A stretch of 64,000 bases of DNA from Isochrysis galbana (GCA_018136815.1 CM030934.1:6902573-6966572), one strand, 5' to 3'; counted from the first letter of the stretch, positions 20,410-31,843 are shown. Program-made: numbers and translations. Notes: a model not told the origin generated them from the letters alone.

Positions 20410-21327
20410 TCATGAGATTGTCCTCAAGGTGAGTCGTGTTGCCTTCCGTTCCTGAGCTAGAGCCTGACCAAGCGTCGCCGGCGCCATCACCTGTACCGTC
20501 CGGCCCGCTTGGCCTCTCCTGTTCTCGTCGCCAAGCAGCCAAACTTTCGCCATCACCTCGGCGTCCCCACCGCTTGAGGCACAGGCCCGCATGTTCTCGT
20601 TGTCAGCTAGGCCCTCCCCGTGTATGTGCACGGCGTTCCAGCTTTGAAACCTACCGCATGTAGCCGCAATAGCGCCATTACCATCCACGCTGTCAAGCGC
20701 ATCAGCCGCCGGTGCCTCTCGTTCCACGTCGAGAGGTGGCGGAGACTCCCATGTGTTGAATAGCACCACCACCCGTTGCCACTCTGCTTCGGGTAAAATG
20801 GGGGTGCTCTTTGAAAAGGGAGTGAGCCATCGATCCGTAGGAGCCGGCACAGCGTGGAGGAGATTGCCTTGGAAGCGGAGGAGCCGGCCCGGCACGGCTG
20901 GAACGATGATGAGCGCACGGGTCGTCTCGGCGTCCGCAGCGCTGCTGTTGGCTGAGCGGCTTGCCGCCAGATCTGAGCCGCGCACGGCGTCAAATACGCA
21001 CGTGGGTCCACGCACGCGGGTGCCGACGGCGAGGTAAAGGACGTGGCCGTGCTGCGGGTAGCGCATCATTCCCGACTCAGCGGCAAGCTTCTCGTCCACG
21101 TCGGCGTGGGCCTCAATGTGCTTCCATGGCTGGCGCGTCCAGTACTCGACGTACGGAGCGGAGTCGTTGAGCTCGCGCAGGACGGAGCCCAGCGCCGCCT
21201 CGAGGTGCGTGCGTGGGGGCCGAGCAGGCTCAAAGACGCGGTGGCCAAGCCCTACCGCCATCGTTGAAGCATGCAAGCTTGAGCATGCCGAAGGAGTGAG
21301 AACGCCATCCCACGCCGAGACGAGCAT
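20410..21327 (-). CDS. 2-oxoglutarate/Fe(II) oxygenase-like protein
   Basis: A 305-residue frame starts at ATG 21327. It carries the double-stranded beta-helix iron triad: His 74 and Asp 76 in IEAHADVDEK, and a distal His 158 in GNLLHAVPAP. Arg 185 in RVVVLFNTW is in the usual place for binding the 2-oxoglutarate carboxylate. WTRQPWKHIEAHADVD and the GHVLYLAVG strand fit the procollagen-type or related fold. The substrate is unknown; family members hydroxylate proteins or small molecules. The last 90 residues are not part of the fold and could include read-through of an intron. A pyrimidine-rich leader lies directly upstream on the coding strand. Confidence 0.7.
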   Translation of the reverse strand: MLVSAWDGVLTPSACSSLHASTMAVGLGHRVFEPARPPRTHLEAALGSVLRELNDSAPYVEYWTRQPWKHIEAHADVDEKLAAESGMMRYPQHGHVLYLAVGTRVRGPTCVFDAVRGSDLAASRSANSSAADAETTRALIIVPAVPGRLLRFQGNLLHAVPAPTDRWLTPFSKSTPILPEAEWQRVVVLFNTWESPPPLDVEREAPAADALDSVDGNGAIAATCGRFQSWNAVHIHGEGLADNENMRACASSGGDAEVMAKVWLLGDENRRGQAGRTVQVMAPATLGQALAQERKATRLTLRTIS

Positions 21328-21779
21328 CGTCGGAGGAGATGGAGGGGACGCGGGTGCAAGGGGAGTGGGGTGGGAGCGACAGTAAAAGAGTGCAGATCTC
21401 TAGATCAAGAAAAGAAGATCCCGAGGTGTGAGATGTGTGAAGTAATGAATACAAGTACGAGTAGGAGTAGGTGGTAAAAAAATACGCGCGTTCACTTTTT
21501 AGGGGGGGGGTGAGTCCGTAGTTGAGGGGTGTTCGTTGTCGCGCGCCGTGAGTTGGGTGTGTCCGCGGCGCAGCCGGGGGGTGCATTTCGTGGTTTCGCT
21601 TGGTTGAGCGCCGCGTTTACGCGGCGCGAGGAAAATTTTCAGGGGTCGTTTTGACAGTGTTCACTTTATACTATATGGGTCAAGGGAGAAGTAGGTAGTA
21701 GGTAGTTGACTATGTTCTAATTCTAACGATCAAAAAGTTTGAGTTGAGTTCGCGTTCGACTATTTTTTTACCACAGGAC

Positions 21780-21990
21780 TCGCGAGGGCACTTGTCGCAT
21801 TCGCGAATCGACACTCGTTAGGCTTCGCTCTTCTCTTCGTCGTTCGGTATTTATCGTTATAATTCTCTCGTTCTCGTTCTCGGTCAAAAGCTTCGCTTGG
21901 ATGCATGGGATCGTGGGTTGTGGAGCGCCCTCTCTCTTTCTCTCGAAAGAGAAGGGAAGTTTCCCCACCTTTCTTCCTCCCAGGCGCCTC
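21780..21990 (+). repeat. dispersed repeat C, copy 1
   Basis: About 200 bases starting GTCGCATTCGCGAATCGAC and ending near CCCAGGCGCCTCGCAA. The same unit occurs at 56808-57025 (plus) and, inverted, at 54779-54975. Copies differ by point changes and small indels. No coding function is visible. It may be an LTR or a leader, since the third copy is followed by a long T/C-rich leader-like stretch. Confidence 0.75.
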
Positions 21991-22679
21991 GCAAATAGGT
22001 TTAATTTGCTATCTCTACAGCGGTTCTTTATCTGCTTCTGGGGGCAATCAGGTTTAATTTACGACCTCTTCGTATCTCCCCCTTAGGCACATCGCACTCC
22101 TTTCGTCTTATTTGGTAGGTCTCTTGGAATCTTGTGCGGCAGGATTGCCCCTCGTTTCCGTTATGGTGCGATTCCCCTTCCAGACGGGATCGCCGACAGA
22201 TCGCCTTCTGATCGTCGTCCGAGTCGTCCGTCGTTGTCTGGCCGGAGTGTTTGGGTTTGATTTCAGTCGAGTTATGTGAGAAAGTCGTGGGGCGAGAGTC
22301 GGGGTGTTTTCCTGGGTGTCTCTGTCCGTCGTCCTGTCGCCAGTCGTCATCCGTCGTCGCTCTCGCTCTCGTCGCTCTCGCTCTCGTAACACTCATACCC
22401 TACAGCCTCGCCTCTCCTCGCCAGCCCCTGCCATCACAGCCCTCCTCACACTCGCCCTCGCCTCTCGCCGCTCGCTCGATGCCGCTTTCGCCGCCGTCCT
22501 CGCCCTCGCTCAAGCCCGCCTGCCCGCCTTCCTCTGCTGACGGGCCTCAGCCCGTCAGCACCTCCGAACTCGTCTCCTCCGCCGCGCCTGCCGCCGGCAT
22601 GGCCCCTTCCTCATTGCCCTCAGGCCCTATGGGCCATCACAATTCGTCAGCACTGGATTTTACTCTGTAGTCCGAGCCG

Positions 22680-23227
22680 GAGTCCGAATTGTGTTTTGAC
22701 CCTCGAGTCCTCGTTCTCTCTCTCTCTCTCCTCTTTTAAGACTCTTTTTCTGGTGAGCGCCCCTGGTTCTGCTCATCAGAGGGGGTTCGTTTAACGTATG
22801 TTTCCGGCCTGTTACCGTGAATGTTATTTGAGTGCAGAGTGTTGATTTGTGTGGTTTTATCCCCTGTATCGCCTGTTGGTGACCTGCAGCCCCCTGAGTA
22901 CCCCAAGCCCCGAGTCTTCCGAGTCATCCTTTTGAGTCTACGAGTCCCTACGAGTCCCAGTCAAGCGGTATCTGCTCGCCGCGCCCTTTCTTACATCCTC
23001 CGTCTCTCCGATTCGCGTTCCGTGCCACTTTCCCGTCCATTCCACATATGCCCGTCATTTGCCCTCCCCGTTCTCCCGATGAGCCCGTTCCGGGCTCCCC
23101 GGACGAACCGTGCGCCGCGCTAGCCGCCGGTGCGCCTTCGCGGCTCGTTTCCAAAGAGGAAACGAGCTTCGCTCCGACAGTCCGAGCGGCCCGACTTTCC
23201 AAAAGAGACACTGGCTACGAAAGATGA
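22680..23227 (+). repeat. gag-like head, family A, copy 3 (diverged)
   Basis: A (CT)n run, an AACGTATGTTTCCGG segment (compare 5760-5775) and a GAGTC-rich leader precede a 59-codon frame starting at ATG 23048 (MPVICPPRSPDEP ... ALAAGAPSRLVSKEE). The layout is the same as at 5750-6202, but the sequence is more diverged. The conserved peptide core ALAAGAPS suggests selection as protein, consistent with a gag N-terminus. The copy ends before the Noc1 gene. Confidence 0.5.
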
Positions 23228-23644
23228 ATGATGCGCGTTTTTGGAAACCAGAAACTAAGTCTAGCGGCAGCGGCAAAGTGAGGCTAGGGTAAGCTTCAGT
23301 ACGGTGGGCGTAACTCGTAACACATATGCAACCTCTGTTATCTGTTACTGCTAATCACGTTTAATGTTTACATTGGACATTGGCCAACATAACACATTCC
23401 TAGGTACAAAAAACTCGCTAGCCCTGGCAGCTCGCCAGGGGATGCAGAGCAGCGCAGCGCGCAGAGCCCCCCCCCCCCCCCGCGGCACCTCCCAGTCAGT
23501 GCGTGCGGCCGGCCACCGTGACACACTGGGCCTGTTAGAACAAGTAAAGAAAGTACACCAGCTACGCCGTCGTGGGGAGGGGGGGGAAGGCGCGCGGGGG
23601 GAGGGCCGTCCACGCGTCGCGCGGCAGGCGGCGGCGGTGGCGCG

Positions 23645-26386
23645 ATGGGCGACGCTCAGCTCAAGGCGGATGTCGCGTCGTTCCTGCGCTCTGGCGGGCA
23701 GAGCTCGGGGTCGAGCGATCCGTTCAACGAGCCCAACGAGTGGGAGGAAGCACGCCGTGGCAGAGGCGCCGGCGGCGTTGGGAAGGGAGGGAGAGGAGGA
23801 GGAGGAGGAAAGGGTGGTGGCGGCGGTGGGAGAGGCGGTGGCAAAGCGAGCGGCAAGGGGAGCGGCAAGGGGGGTGGCAAGGGGAGCGGCAAGGAGGGGC
23901 GCGACCCGTGGGAGGTGGCCGAGGCGCGCGGGTACACGAAGCGCGATGCAACGGGCACGCTCGGCGCCGCCGCAAGCTTCTCGGCCGATGCTATCTCGAA
24001 GGCGGCGCCAATGGTGATGCCTGTCACCTCTGCCTGGTGGGAGGAGCTCGAGCCACCTCCCCCTGGCACCCACCAACCCATCGGCAGCGCGAGGGCGGCC
24101 GAATTACGCTTGCGTGCGGAGACGCTCTACGAGCGCGAGCAGCACTCCTTCGCAGCCTCTCAGGCCAAGAAGCATGGCTCGGACGCCAAATTCGTTGCTA
24201 AGCTCATCTCATCCGGCACGATCCGTGACCGGATCGCTGCGCTCCAGGTGCAGGTGCAGGAGTCTGCCTTCCACGCGCTGCCGTCGGTGCGCCAACTTGT
24301 GGGCCTCGCCCAGCGCCCGCGACCTGAGGTCAAGCTCAAGGCGGTCGAAGCGCTTCTTGCCGTCTTCCTGCAGCAGCTGCTCCCCGAACGGACTCTCGTG
24401 CCGCTTGAGAAGCAGCGGCTCGGACCGGCGCCGTCCGAGCGCCAGCTGATGCAGGCCTACTTTGAGGGCGAGCTCAAGCGGCTGTACGCAGAGGCCGTGG
24501 ACGTGGTGATCAAGGGGTCGGCGGATAATATTGTCCAGATCAAGCAGCGCATGGTGAGCTCGCTCTACGAGATGCTCACCTCGCGCCCGGAGCTTGAGCG
24601 GACACTGCTGCCGGCGCTCGTCAACAAGCTGGGCGATCCCGAGCGCAAGGTGGCCTCGCGCCTCACGCACCTGCTCGGGCAGCTAACACTGGCGCACCCT
24701 GCAATGAAGCCCGTGGTACTGGGCGAGGTGCAGCGCTTCGTGCTGCGGCCCAACGTCGGCGAACGCGCACAGTACTACGCTGTCATCTTTCTCAACCAGC
24801 TAATACTGACGCGCCGCGAGCCCCAGATCGCGCAGACGCTCCTCCTGATCTACCTCGCGCTCTTCGCAGCGCGTGCGCGCGACGCGGGTGCTCTAAAGGC
24901 TGCTATGGACTCGCGTATGCTCTCCGCCCTCCTCTCGGGTATCCACCGCGCAGTGCCGTTTTGCGAGGCTCCTGCTGAGCTGATGCTCAAGCAACTCGGA
25001 GCGCTGTTCCGTTGCGCACACGCGTCCAACTTTTCCATCACCGTGCAAGCCCTGATGATCCTATCACATGCGGCACGCTTCGACGAGGGCCTGATCGATC
25101 GCTTCTACAACGCGCTTTATGAGGCGCTTCTTCATCCTGGCCTTACCTCCTCCGCCAAGCTTGCATTGTTTCTCAACGTGCTGTACAAGGGGATGAAGAC
25201 TGACCCCTCCGACGCTCGGCGCGCTGCGTTTGCCAAGCGTCTACTCCAGCTCTGCTCGCATGCCTCGCCTCCCCTCGCGTGCGGCGCCCTCCTCCTCCTC
25301 TCCGAAGTCTCGCGAGGGGCCCCGGCGTTGCGCGCCATGCTCACGCAGCCGCAGAATACACTGCGCCCTACCGGCGCCGCCGCCGCCGCCTTGGCAAATA
25401 GTGATGCGGATGTGGATGCGACGGCGGGCAGCGACGCCGACTCGAACGTTTCCGAACACGAGGAGGCTAGCCTGCCGGCAGCGGAGTACGACTGGCAGAA
25501 GCGCAACCCGCTCCACTCTGGTGCCGAGAAGACCCTGCTCTGGGAAGTCTCGCAGCTAACGCAACATTTTCACCCATCGGTCGCGCAATTCGCAAATGAC
25601 ATCCGCGCCGGTGAGCCCATTGCGTACAAGGGCGACCCGCTGCAGGACTTCCAGCTGGGCGCGTTCCTTGATAAGTTCGTCTTCAAGAACCCCAAGCGCA
25701 ACGTGTCCAATGGCGGTGGCTCCATCATGCAGCCGGTTTCGGCACGGCCATCAGGCATCAGCGGGTCGCTCGGCACGCCTGCGGTTGCGAAGCAGTTGGC
25801 GCAGATGCCCAAGGATCGCGTTGCCGCACATGAGCGCTTCTTCCATACCTTTTTTGAGCAGCGAGCAAAGGCGCTAGACAAGAAGGCGCGCAACATAGCA
25901 CGGCACACGAAAGGCAAGGCCAAGCCGGATTCAGACCCTGGTGAGCGAGCCGACCCCTTCGCCATCGGTGAAAACGATTCCGACGCGGAAGAGGACGAGT
26001 TTGCGCAACAGCTCGCGGAAGGCTTGATGAAGGACGAGGTGGAGGACGACGATGACGACCTCGGCAGCGACGACGAGGGTGCCGAGGGAGAGAGTGGGGA
26101 GAACGAGGACGACGAAGAGGATGACGAGGCGTTTGCAGGGATGGATTTCGGGGAGTCAGGGGAAGAGGGGTCGGAGGACGAGGCGCCACAGGCACCGGCC
26201 CGAACTGGCGGGCGCAAGGTGAAGCGTCCGCGCGGCGGCGCCACTTTCGCCGATGCAGAGGAGTTTGCACACATTCTCGAGGCGGCGGCTGACATCACGG
26301 AGAGTGACAAAATTGAACGCTGGCAAGGTGGTGGGCGGGGCCGCGGCGGCGGTCGTGGTGTGGGAAGATTAAAGAGAAGGCGTTGA
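23645..26386 (+). CDS. Noc1/Mak21/CEBPZ-type ribosome biogenesis factor
   Basis: A 913-residue protein is encoded in one exon from ATG 23645. A Gly/Lys-rich N-terminal segment (residues 40-90) precedes an alpha-helical repeat region. The CBF/Mak21 domain at about residues 470-660 shows FNVLY-like helices: LIDRFYNALYEALLHPGL, LALFLNVLYKGMKTD and ARRAAFAKRLLQLCSH, followed by YDWQKRNPLHSGAEKTLLWE and FHPSVAQFANDI. The C-terminus has long Asp/Glu runs and ends in a Lys/Arg/Gly-rich tail, as in Noc1 proteins. Yeast Noc1 pairs with Noc2 in the nucleolus for early 60S subunit assembly and export. The length is close to the family norm. Confidence 0.93.
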   Translation: MGDAQLKADVASFLRSGGQSSGSSDPFNEPNEWEEARRGRGAGGVGKGGRGGGGGKGGGGGGRGGGKASGKGSGKGGGKGSGKEGRDPWEVAEARGYTKRDATGTLGAAASFSADAISKAAPMVMPVTSAWWEELEPPPPGTHQPIGSARAAELRLRAETLYEREQHSFAASQAKKHGSDAKFVAKLISSGTIRDRIAALQVQVQESAFHALPSVRQLVGLAQRPRPEVKLKAVEALLAVFLQQLLPERTLVPLEKQRLGPAPSERQLMQAYFEGELKRLYAEAVDVVIKGSADNIVQIKQRMVSSLYEMLTSRPELERTLLPALVNKLGDPERKVASRLTHLLGQLTLAHPAMKPVVLGEVQRFVLRPNVGERAQYYAVIFLNQLILTRREPQIAQTLLLIYLALFAARARDAGALKAAMDSRMLSALLSGIHRAVPFCEAPAELMLKQLGALFRCAHASNFSITVQALMILSHAARFDEGLIDRFYNALYEALLHPGLTSSAKLALFLNVLYKGMKTDPSDARRAAFAKRLLQLCSHASPPLACGALLLLSEVSRGAPALRAMLTQPQNTLRPTGAAAAALANSDADVDATAGSDADSNVSEHEEASLPAAEYDWQKRNPLHSGAEKTLLWEVSQLTQHFHPSVAQFANDIRAGEPIAYKGDPLQDFQLGAFLDKFVFKNPKRNVSNGGGSIMQPVSARPSGISGSLGTPAVAKQLAQMPKDRVAAHERFFHTFFEQRAKALDKKARNIARHTKGKAKPDSDPGERADPFAIGENDSDAEEDEFAQQLAEGLMKDEVEDDDDDLGSDDEGAEGESGENEDDEEDDEAFAGMDFGESGEEGSEDEAPQAPARTGGRKVKRPRGGATFADAEEFAHILEAAADITESDKIERWQGGGRGRGGGRGVGRLKRRR

Positions 26387-28015
26387 AATTGCACTTCACG
26401 AGGCGTCGCTGCAGACAGTTTCGCATCTTGTAATGGCCGAGGGGCGAGTACGGAAGAAATGAGTCTTGCGTCCAGCCCCCTCGTCATAGCCGTTGCATCG
26501 CCGCTTGCATTGACGTCGGACGGCGGGTTGTGGTCCACAAGGCGAGGGTGCATGATCCATGCATGTGTGTAGACATGGGGCATGCGGTGGATGATGTCAT
26601 AGATACGCCTGTGTGTCTTGCTTGCACAAGCAACTTGGTATCTAACCTCCCGCACCCCTCTTAGAAATGGCCTATGCCGTTGCCAGCTCGCTCGATCGAC
26701 GGTTGTTCCGATGTCTACGCGTGTGTTCCCATGGCTGAACGTTTCCGGAGCTCATGTGTGCATTGTGGCTTGTGCCCGCGCGGCATGTATGCGTGAAGTG
26801 GTGACCGCATTTGCTTGTGTGATGCGTATGTGTGCGTGTGATAGACAAGTAAGTTGTCATCTCAGACCATTCTCACGCAGCGGTGGATGGCGCCACGCTT
26901 CCGAGAGCTCGAGTGGACCCCACGGAAAGCATCTCATGAATGGTGCAGTGCGCAATTCCAGCGTGCTTGCGAAGCTATCGCAGCCCAAAGCTATGAGTGT
27001 ACGTTAAATCGGGAAGCGGGGCACGCGCATACGCATACATATATGGTGACAATGAATAAAGATAAGGAAGAAAAAGGAACGTGGATGTGGAAAGTCAGTG
27101 CCATGTTGTACATTGTACATCGCACAACGCGTGTTATTTATCATACCTGTTCCTACTTCGCATTCGCGCGGTCCACGGATGCCAGATGCAGATGCTGACG
27201 AATGGGCGCAAGCGCACGCGTCTCACTGGTGACGGGCGCCGAGATTGAGATTACTGATTGCTGAATGAGCATGATGTGATTGATGAACGAGATGGTAGGA
27301 GAGTGCGTAGAGCTTGCGAGGGGCGGAGTCTCCTTTGTGCGTCGTATGGCGTATGGGGTGTGCCCGGTATAATGTGTATTTCTCTGGTCAAGCGTCAAGC
27401 TCAAGCGCTCTTGCTGTCAATCCCAACACCCGCAGAACCGGCGGCTATGAGCGCTATGAGCTATGAATGAAAACGGCTGGTCGATCCCCCTCAAGGCTAA
27501 CGGTATTTGTTATTCACATGACACATGAAATTCAGACGTCATCGATTCTTTATTGTTTTTCGTCTCGAAGCCACAAAAAGAGACGGTTTACGGTTTCAAG
27601 TTTCATTATTTACTATTCTTCTTGGGCTACTAGACCGTTTTTCGTTTTTCACACCTAGGGGCTGGGGTGGCCGTGTGCGCCGTTGCCACAGGAGGTATGG
27701 AACACGGCGAAACACGATTGTGTTTGGCTTTTGCTTTTGTCTTTTGTAGAAACACGGTGTGTTCCTGTGTTTCACATGTACGGTGTCCAGCCGCCAAACC
27801 GCGCCCCCCATTGGGAAAAGTAAGCTGAATCAATGAACGCGGTGCGCCCTTTTTGTTCGAGGACTCCCCAACACTCGGAATACAATACCACAGCGAGCAA
27901 TGGCGAGACCCCCTGACAGAATAGTTAGTCTATTCTAGCTCCTTCCTCCACGAGGCAGCGGGAAAGTCGGGCAGCGACGGCGGGCGAGGACGTGAGAGAG
28001 CGACCGCCGCGGCGG
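26387..28015. other. intergenic, nothing recognised
   Basis: No frame with codon bias or domain features is visible. The stretch is lower in G+C than the flanking genes. Confidence 0.4.
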
Positions 28016-28260
28016 CCCACCACGACTCTCTCCTCTCCTCTCTCTCGCTATGTATGTGTAGTCCGTCTACTCTCTGTGGGCTGCCGACGAGCTCTCTCCT
28101 GGGAGCCGCCTCTCTCTCTCTCCTTCTCTTCCTTCTTCATGTACTCCTACTCTAGAAGAGAGTAAAGTATGGGAGTATGGGAGCCGCCTCTCGCCTCTCT
28201 CTCCCTTCTTCTCTTCCTGCTTCTTCCTGCTTCATGTATTTCTCTACTCTAGAGAGAATA
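28016..28260 (+). repeat. CT-rich direct repeat upstream of secreted-protein gene
   Basis: Two imperfect tandem units (about 28099-28165 and 28181-28258) each read GGGAGCCGCCTCTC followed by CT runs, a TTCATGTA word and CTACTCTAGA. The tract is pyrimidine-rich on the coding strand of the gene downstream. Confidence 0.6.
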
Positions 28261-28508
28261 GAGGTCTTTTACGCGATTCCCATGCCCGCTGGCTCTTGCA
28301 CACTGCCCACATGTACATAGCCGCCCTCTCTCTTCTTCTCACGGCACGCGCGCGCGCACACACACCTAAAAACTCCTTCTCTCTGATCCCTTCTGCAGGA
28401 CCGGGGACGGACGTTGGAGAGAAGAAAAGAGAGCAGCGACGGGAAGGAGGGAGCAGGGGGAGGAAAAGGAGGCTCACCCGCACCACTTCGCAAAGGTCTT
28501 GGGACTCC

Positions 28509-29177
28509 ATGCGGCGCGTGCTCCTCCTGCTAGCACTATGCGGCTGGGTAGCTGCCGTGGGAAGTTCATGTTCGGATGCAGACCTGATTCCTTCGACCAT
28601 CTTCAACGTGGCTGACTCGTACGATCCGGTCCTCACCTACGGCTCATACGGATCCGCAGCGCCTGCGGTGAGGAGCGCTCAGCAAGGCTCACTCGGCTCA
28701 GTGCCAGGGTTGACGCTGTCATCGGGCACACCGCCTCCTGCTTATGACGCTTCGCTGTGCCAGGGCACCGGCTTCCAGGGCGTTGGCGGCGTCTACTGGT
28801 TCAAACTGAGCATTGTGAGGCCAACGCAAGCTTTGACCATCTCTTCCTGTGGTCGCGGCTTTGGTACAGACGTTTCGATTTTCAGAGGTACGTGCAGCGA
28901 CCTGACGATGGTTGCGTGCGGCGGTGACAGTCCCGGGCCCGGAGATATCGCTATATTCTGCGGCTACGAAAACGCAGCCGTCACGGGGCTGATGCTCGAG
29001 GAGGGTGAGGACTACTTCATTGTGGTGGGCGGAAAGAATGGAGCGACAGGCATCTTTGATCTGAACCTGGAGTACTCGACGCCAATCTCGCCTCCCGGAT
29101 CAGAAAGTGGCTTGCTAGGGCAGGTACTACAATCAATACAGGAGATCCTGCAGAACATAGTTCAAGTCTGCGCATAA
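28509..29177 (+). CDS. small secreted protein, unrecognised
   Basis: A 222-residue protein. ATG 28509 is chosen because it starts a clear signal peptide (MRRVLLLLALCGWVAAVGSS). The mature part has pairs of Cys and a beta-rich pattern: GVYWFKLSIVRPTQALTISS, FGTDVSIFRGTC, FIVVGGKNGATGIFDLNLEY. This resembles the jelly-roll, pre-peptidase C-terminal-like or CUB-like domains of secreted proteins, but I cannot name a family. The C-terminal 25 residues form an amphipathic helix. It is probably extracellular or in the secretory system. Confidence 0.65.
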   Translation: MRRVLLLLALCGWVAAVGSSCSDADLIPSTIFNVADSYDPVLTYGSYGSAAPAVRSAQQGSLGSVPGLTLSSGTPPPAYDASLCQGTGFQGVGGVYWFKLSIVRPTQALTISSCGRGFGTDVSIFRGTCSDLTMVACGGDSPGPGDIAIFCGYENAAVTGLMLEEGEDYFIVVGGKNGATGIFDLNLEYSTPISPPGSESGLLGQVLQSIQEILQNIVQVCA

Positions 29178-29924
29178 CTAGCGCAGACGACCTTTTCCAG
29201 AGATGTGTGCATTGTAATGCACATGTGTTGTCATGTGTTGGGACTGAAGATGCGAGACTCGGCGAAGTGTGCAACCTGCATGCATCAAATATGCAGCCCG
29301 GCTCGATGACGCTGGGTCGTCACGATGTCAACTCGTAATGTGTGAATTAGGGACAGGCGGGCCGCATGCTGCAACATGCACAAAATGTGCAGTGCATGCC
29401 ATAAGCCCCAAGCCATACGCGACTCAGCTTCTGCTGTTGCGCTGCCTGCTACCGCCGCCGCCACGCTGATTCGTAACGTCGAATGCGAAGCGCAGTGCGA
29501 GAGGGAATATATATTGGTGCAAGCACTGCGCACTACCAACATGCCATTTGTCCCGGTGCCTCTATAATCCCTTGCCTTCATCCGCCTTTATCCGTTGCGC
29601 GTGTCCGGCGCAAGAGCCACACGCGAAGGTGCGTGCTTTCTTCAAAATTTTGCGATTTCCTTTGTGAAGTAATTTGTTGGGGCTAAAGACTTCTGCGAAG
29701 GTTCGGGTTCGGGGCGCGACGACCTAGAAGGTAGAAGGTGGCTTGCGCAACGTCCCCCCCCCCCCCCCCCCCCTTTCCCCTAACGAGGCGGCAGGATTTC
29801 TTGCCACGGCCTCCCAACATTTGAAGTGTTACCAATGGCTGAGCCTGTGTGCATAGAGGGAGAACGTTCCAGGCGACGTAAAACTTAAAACATTCAACAA
29901 GCAACTGTCGTTAAAACGATAGGG
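29178..29924. other. intergenic with poly-C tract
   Basis: A run of more than 15 C at about 29754-29773 is the only clear structure. The sequence from about 29890 is the upstream region of a non-LTR-like head. Confidence 0.4.
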
Positions 29925-30015
29925 TCATGGAGCGCACGCCGCGCCGCCCCCACCTCTCTCTCCGCCCACCCCGCCGCGCCGGCCGACCAAGTGATTGCCG
30001 ACGCGATGCCGATGC
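29890..30015 (+). repeat. non-LTR retrotransposon-like head, family L, copy 1
   Basis: The segment GTCGTTAAAACGATAGGGTC is followed by ATG GAGCGC at about 29927. It matches the minus strand around 32400-32520 in sequence and layout, including CCGGCCGACCAAGTGAT. A looser relative is at 52160-52200. The frame is not open for long here, so this copy is decayed. Confidence 0.55.
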
Positions 30016-30408
30016 AGCGACCCTGTCATGGATGCCCCTCTGTCCTCTCCCGTATTTACTTTCTAAGCCTTGTGAGGTCTCTTTCTTCACGTGAGGAGAG
30101 GCGACGGGCCCCCTTTCCCCCTTTCCCTGTCTTCTTCCCCCCCCCACCCCCCCCTTCCCCCCCTCTCACGCGCCCCTCGAGTCGAAACCTCGCCACTGCT
30201 TGTGGAAGAAGGGGACAACTAGCTCACAACTCACAACTCCATTTCCATTGATTGGTGCTCCTCCGGCCTCGGTGAAGTTCCCTTCTCAACCTTCGCCCGC
30301 CGCGCCGTTCTCCGTTCCGCCGAATTCGATTTTCGATCCCGTACCCAATACGTCTGTTCTTGTCCCAGCTGCCAAGCCCGTTTTTCATCCCCAACCAACC
30401 TCCACCCG

Positions 30409-30623
30409 CACAAACCTGGAGTCACTCATTGGGACGCCAGCGGCTAATCCCGCTTAGTTGCTCTCGAGCCGCCCGATCACGCTATTCTCCATCACGGGGA
30501 GAATGACGCCCCTTCGCCTTCGCCCCTTCGCCTTCGCCCCTTCTTTCGATTCTTCCGAGATTAACGACATAGTCGCCGCCGCGGTTACTTCATCGATCCA
30601 CCCTCACCGCTCGCCGCCAACAA
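30409..30623 (+). pseudogene. gypsy fragment (RNase H/integrase junction)
   Basis: Closely matches positions 2608-2788 of the gypsy element at 0-4.7 kb, from ACAAACCTGGAGTCACTCA to CTCGCCGCCAACAA. It carries a short tandem expansion of CTTCGCCC near 30510-30540 and several indels that break the frame. Confidence 0.88.
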
Positions 30624-30697
30624 CGGACAAAAAAATCCGTCCTAGAAACTAGGACCACGTCCTAGAAAATTCTTGGATTTCTAGGACTCTGCCGATC

Positions 30698-30960
30698 ATG
30701 GCACCGATCCTAACGGAACTATACAACCAAACATTAAACATTTGACACGGGCCTTATCCCGTACACCATGAGAGAAGGCGACATCATACTTCTATACAAA
30801 AAGGGAGACGCGCGCGACCCTAGAAACTACAGGCCCATAACGCTATTACAAAGTGACTACAAAATCCTAGCGAAAATACTAACCAACAGACTTAGCAAAG
30901 TAATAGGTAACATTATCTCGGAAAATCAACTAGGGGTAGAAGAGCTCCCCATTGGGTCAA
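30698..30960 (+). pseudogene. non-LTR (LINE) reverse transcriptase fragment
   Basis: The frame from 30768 reads MREGDIILLYKKGDARDPRN and then YRPITLLQSDYKILAKILTN, the hallmark finger/palm start of LINE reverse transcriptases. Upstream, APILTELYNQTLNI in another frame is the usual preceding segment, so there is a frameshift or stop at about 30741. The fragment ends within about 60 residues of the motif, so it is a short dead piece. Confidence 0.88.
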
Positions 30961-31255
30961 GCCAGACCTACAATACTGGGTGTAGTGCACTACCCCATCC
31001 ACATTACTCGCTTCAAAGGGTAATCAAGCTCATGATTACTCCTATATTGGTACGCCACATGTGCACATTACACCCTTTGGTCGCAAGGAAAAAGTAACCG
31101 ATCACGGGCATTACTAGTCCTGGTGTGTGTGGCGCGGCAGCGCGCGCGAGCGCGCGGCCCGGGTTGTAAGCGGTTAGTTAGCGCAGATATTGGGGAACAT
31201 TGGACATTGTTATTGTTGCCTCACTTCCACATTTATTTTGCCCACACAGCTACAT

Positions 31256-31393
<138 letters not shown>

Positions 31394-31462
31394 CTCTACA
31401 GGCACACGGCACACATCGGAGGGCACGCAGCAAGCAGTGCCGCCACGGGGTGCTCCATTCAT

Positions 31463-31843
31463 TCATGGTTCAGGTTCGTTGTTGCCATCTGCATCCAAAT
31501 CCTCGGCGCGCTGGCCGACCTTCGTGTACAACTTCATGTAGCGCGTGAGAACGTACTCTTCAGAAGGCTTGTACACCTTCTTGTTGAAATGAATTCGCAC
31601 GAGGCGGGTAAGGTTGTGCGCGTACATATTGGGATTTGCTAGCTTACCTGCGAGCGAAAAGATTTGCTCCACGTTCGCCTCGTGCGGCAAATGCGACGCA
31701 CACTGTTTGAAGACGAAGAAATGAAGTGGGAAGGCCTTCCTCATGTCCCAAAAGGCAGCCAGAACTCGTTCACATCCCGATTCCTCCATCGCGATGGCGG
31801 CTGTGCATCGTGCTCGAAGGTCGTCCAGGTATGGGGCTCCCAA
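31463..31843 (-). pseudogene. hAT transposase C-terminal fragment, copy 1
   Basis: The minus frame contains FWDMRKAFPLHFFVFKQCAS, then EQIFSLAGKLANPNMYAHN and LTRLVRIHFNKKVY. This is the hAT C-terminal dimerisation domain pattern (W...FP, ERxFSxAG, N-K). Upstream transposase parts (DDE core) are not visible. The fragment stops at 31463. Confidence 0.82.

Noticed and set aside
26040-26160. Asp/Glu run in the Noc1 protein as a possible error or frameshift
   Set aside because: Acidic C-terminal runs are normal in this family and the basic tail after it is also typical.
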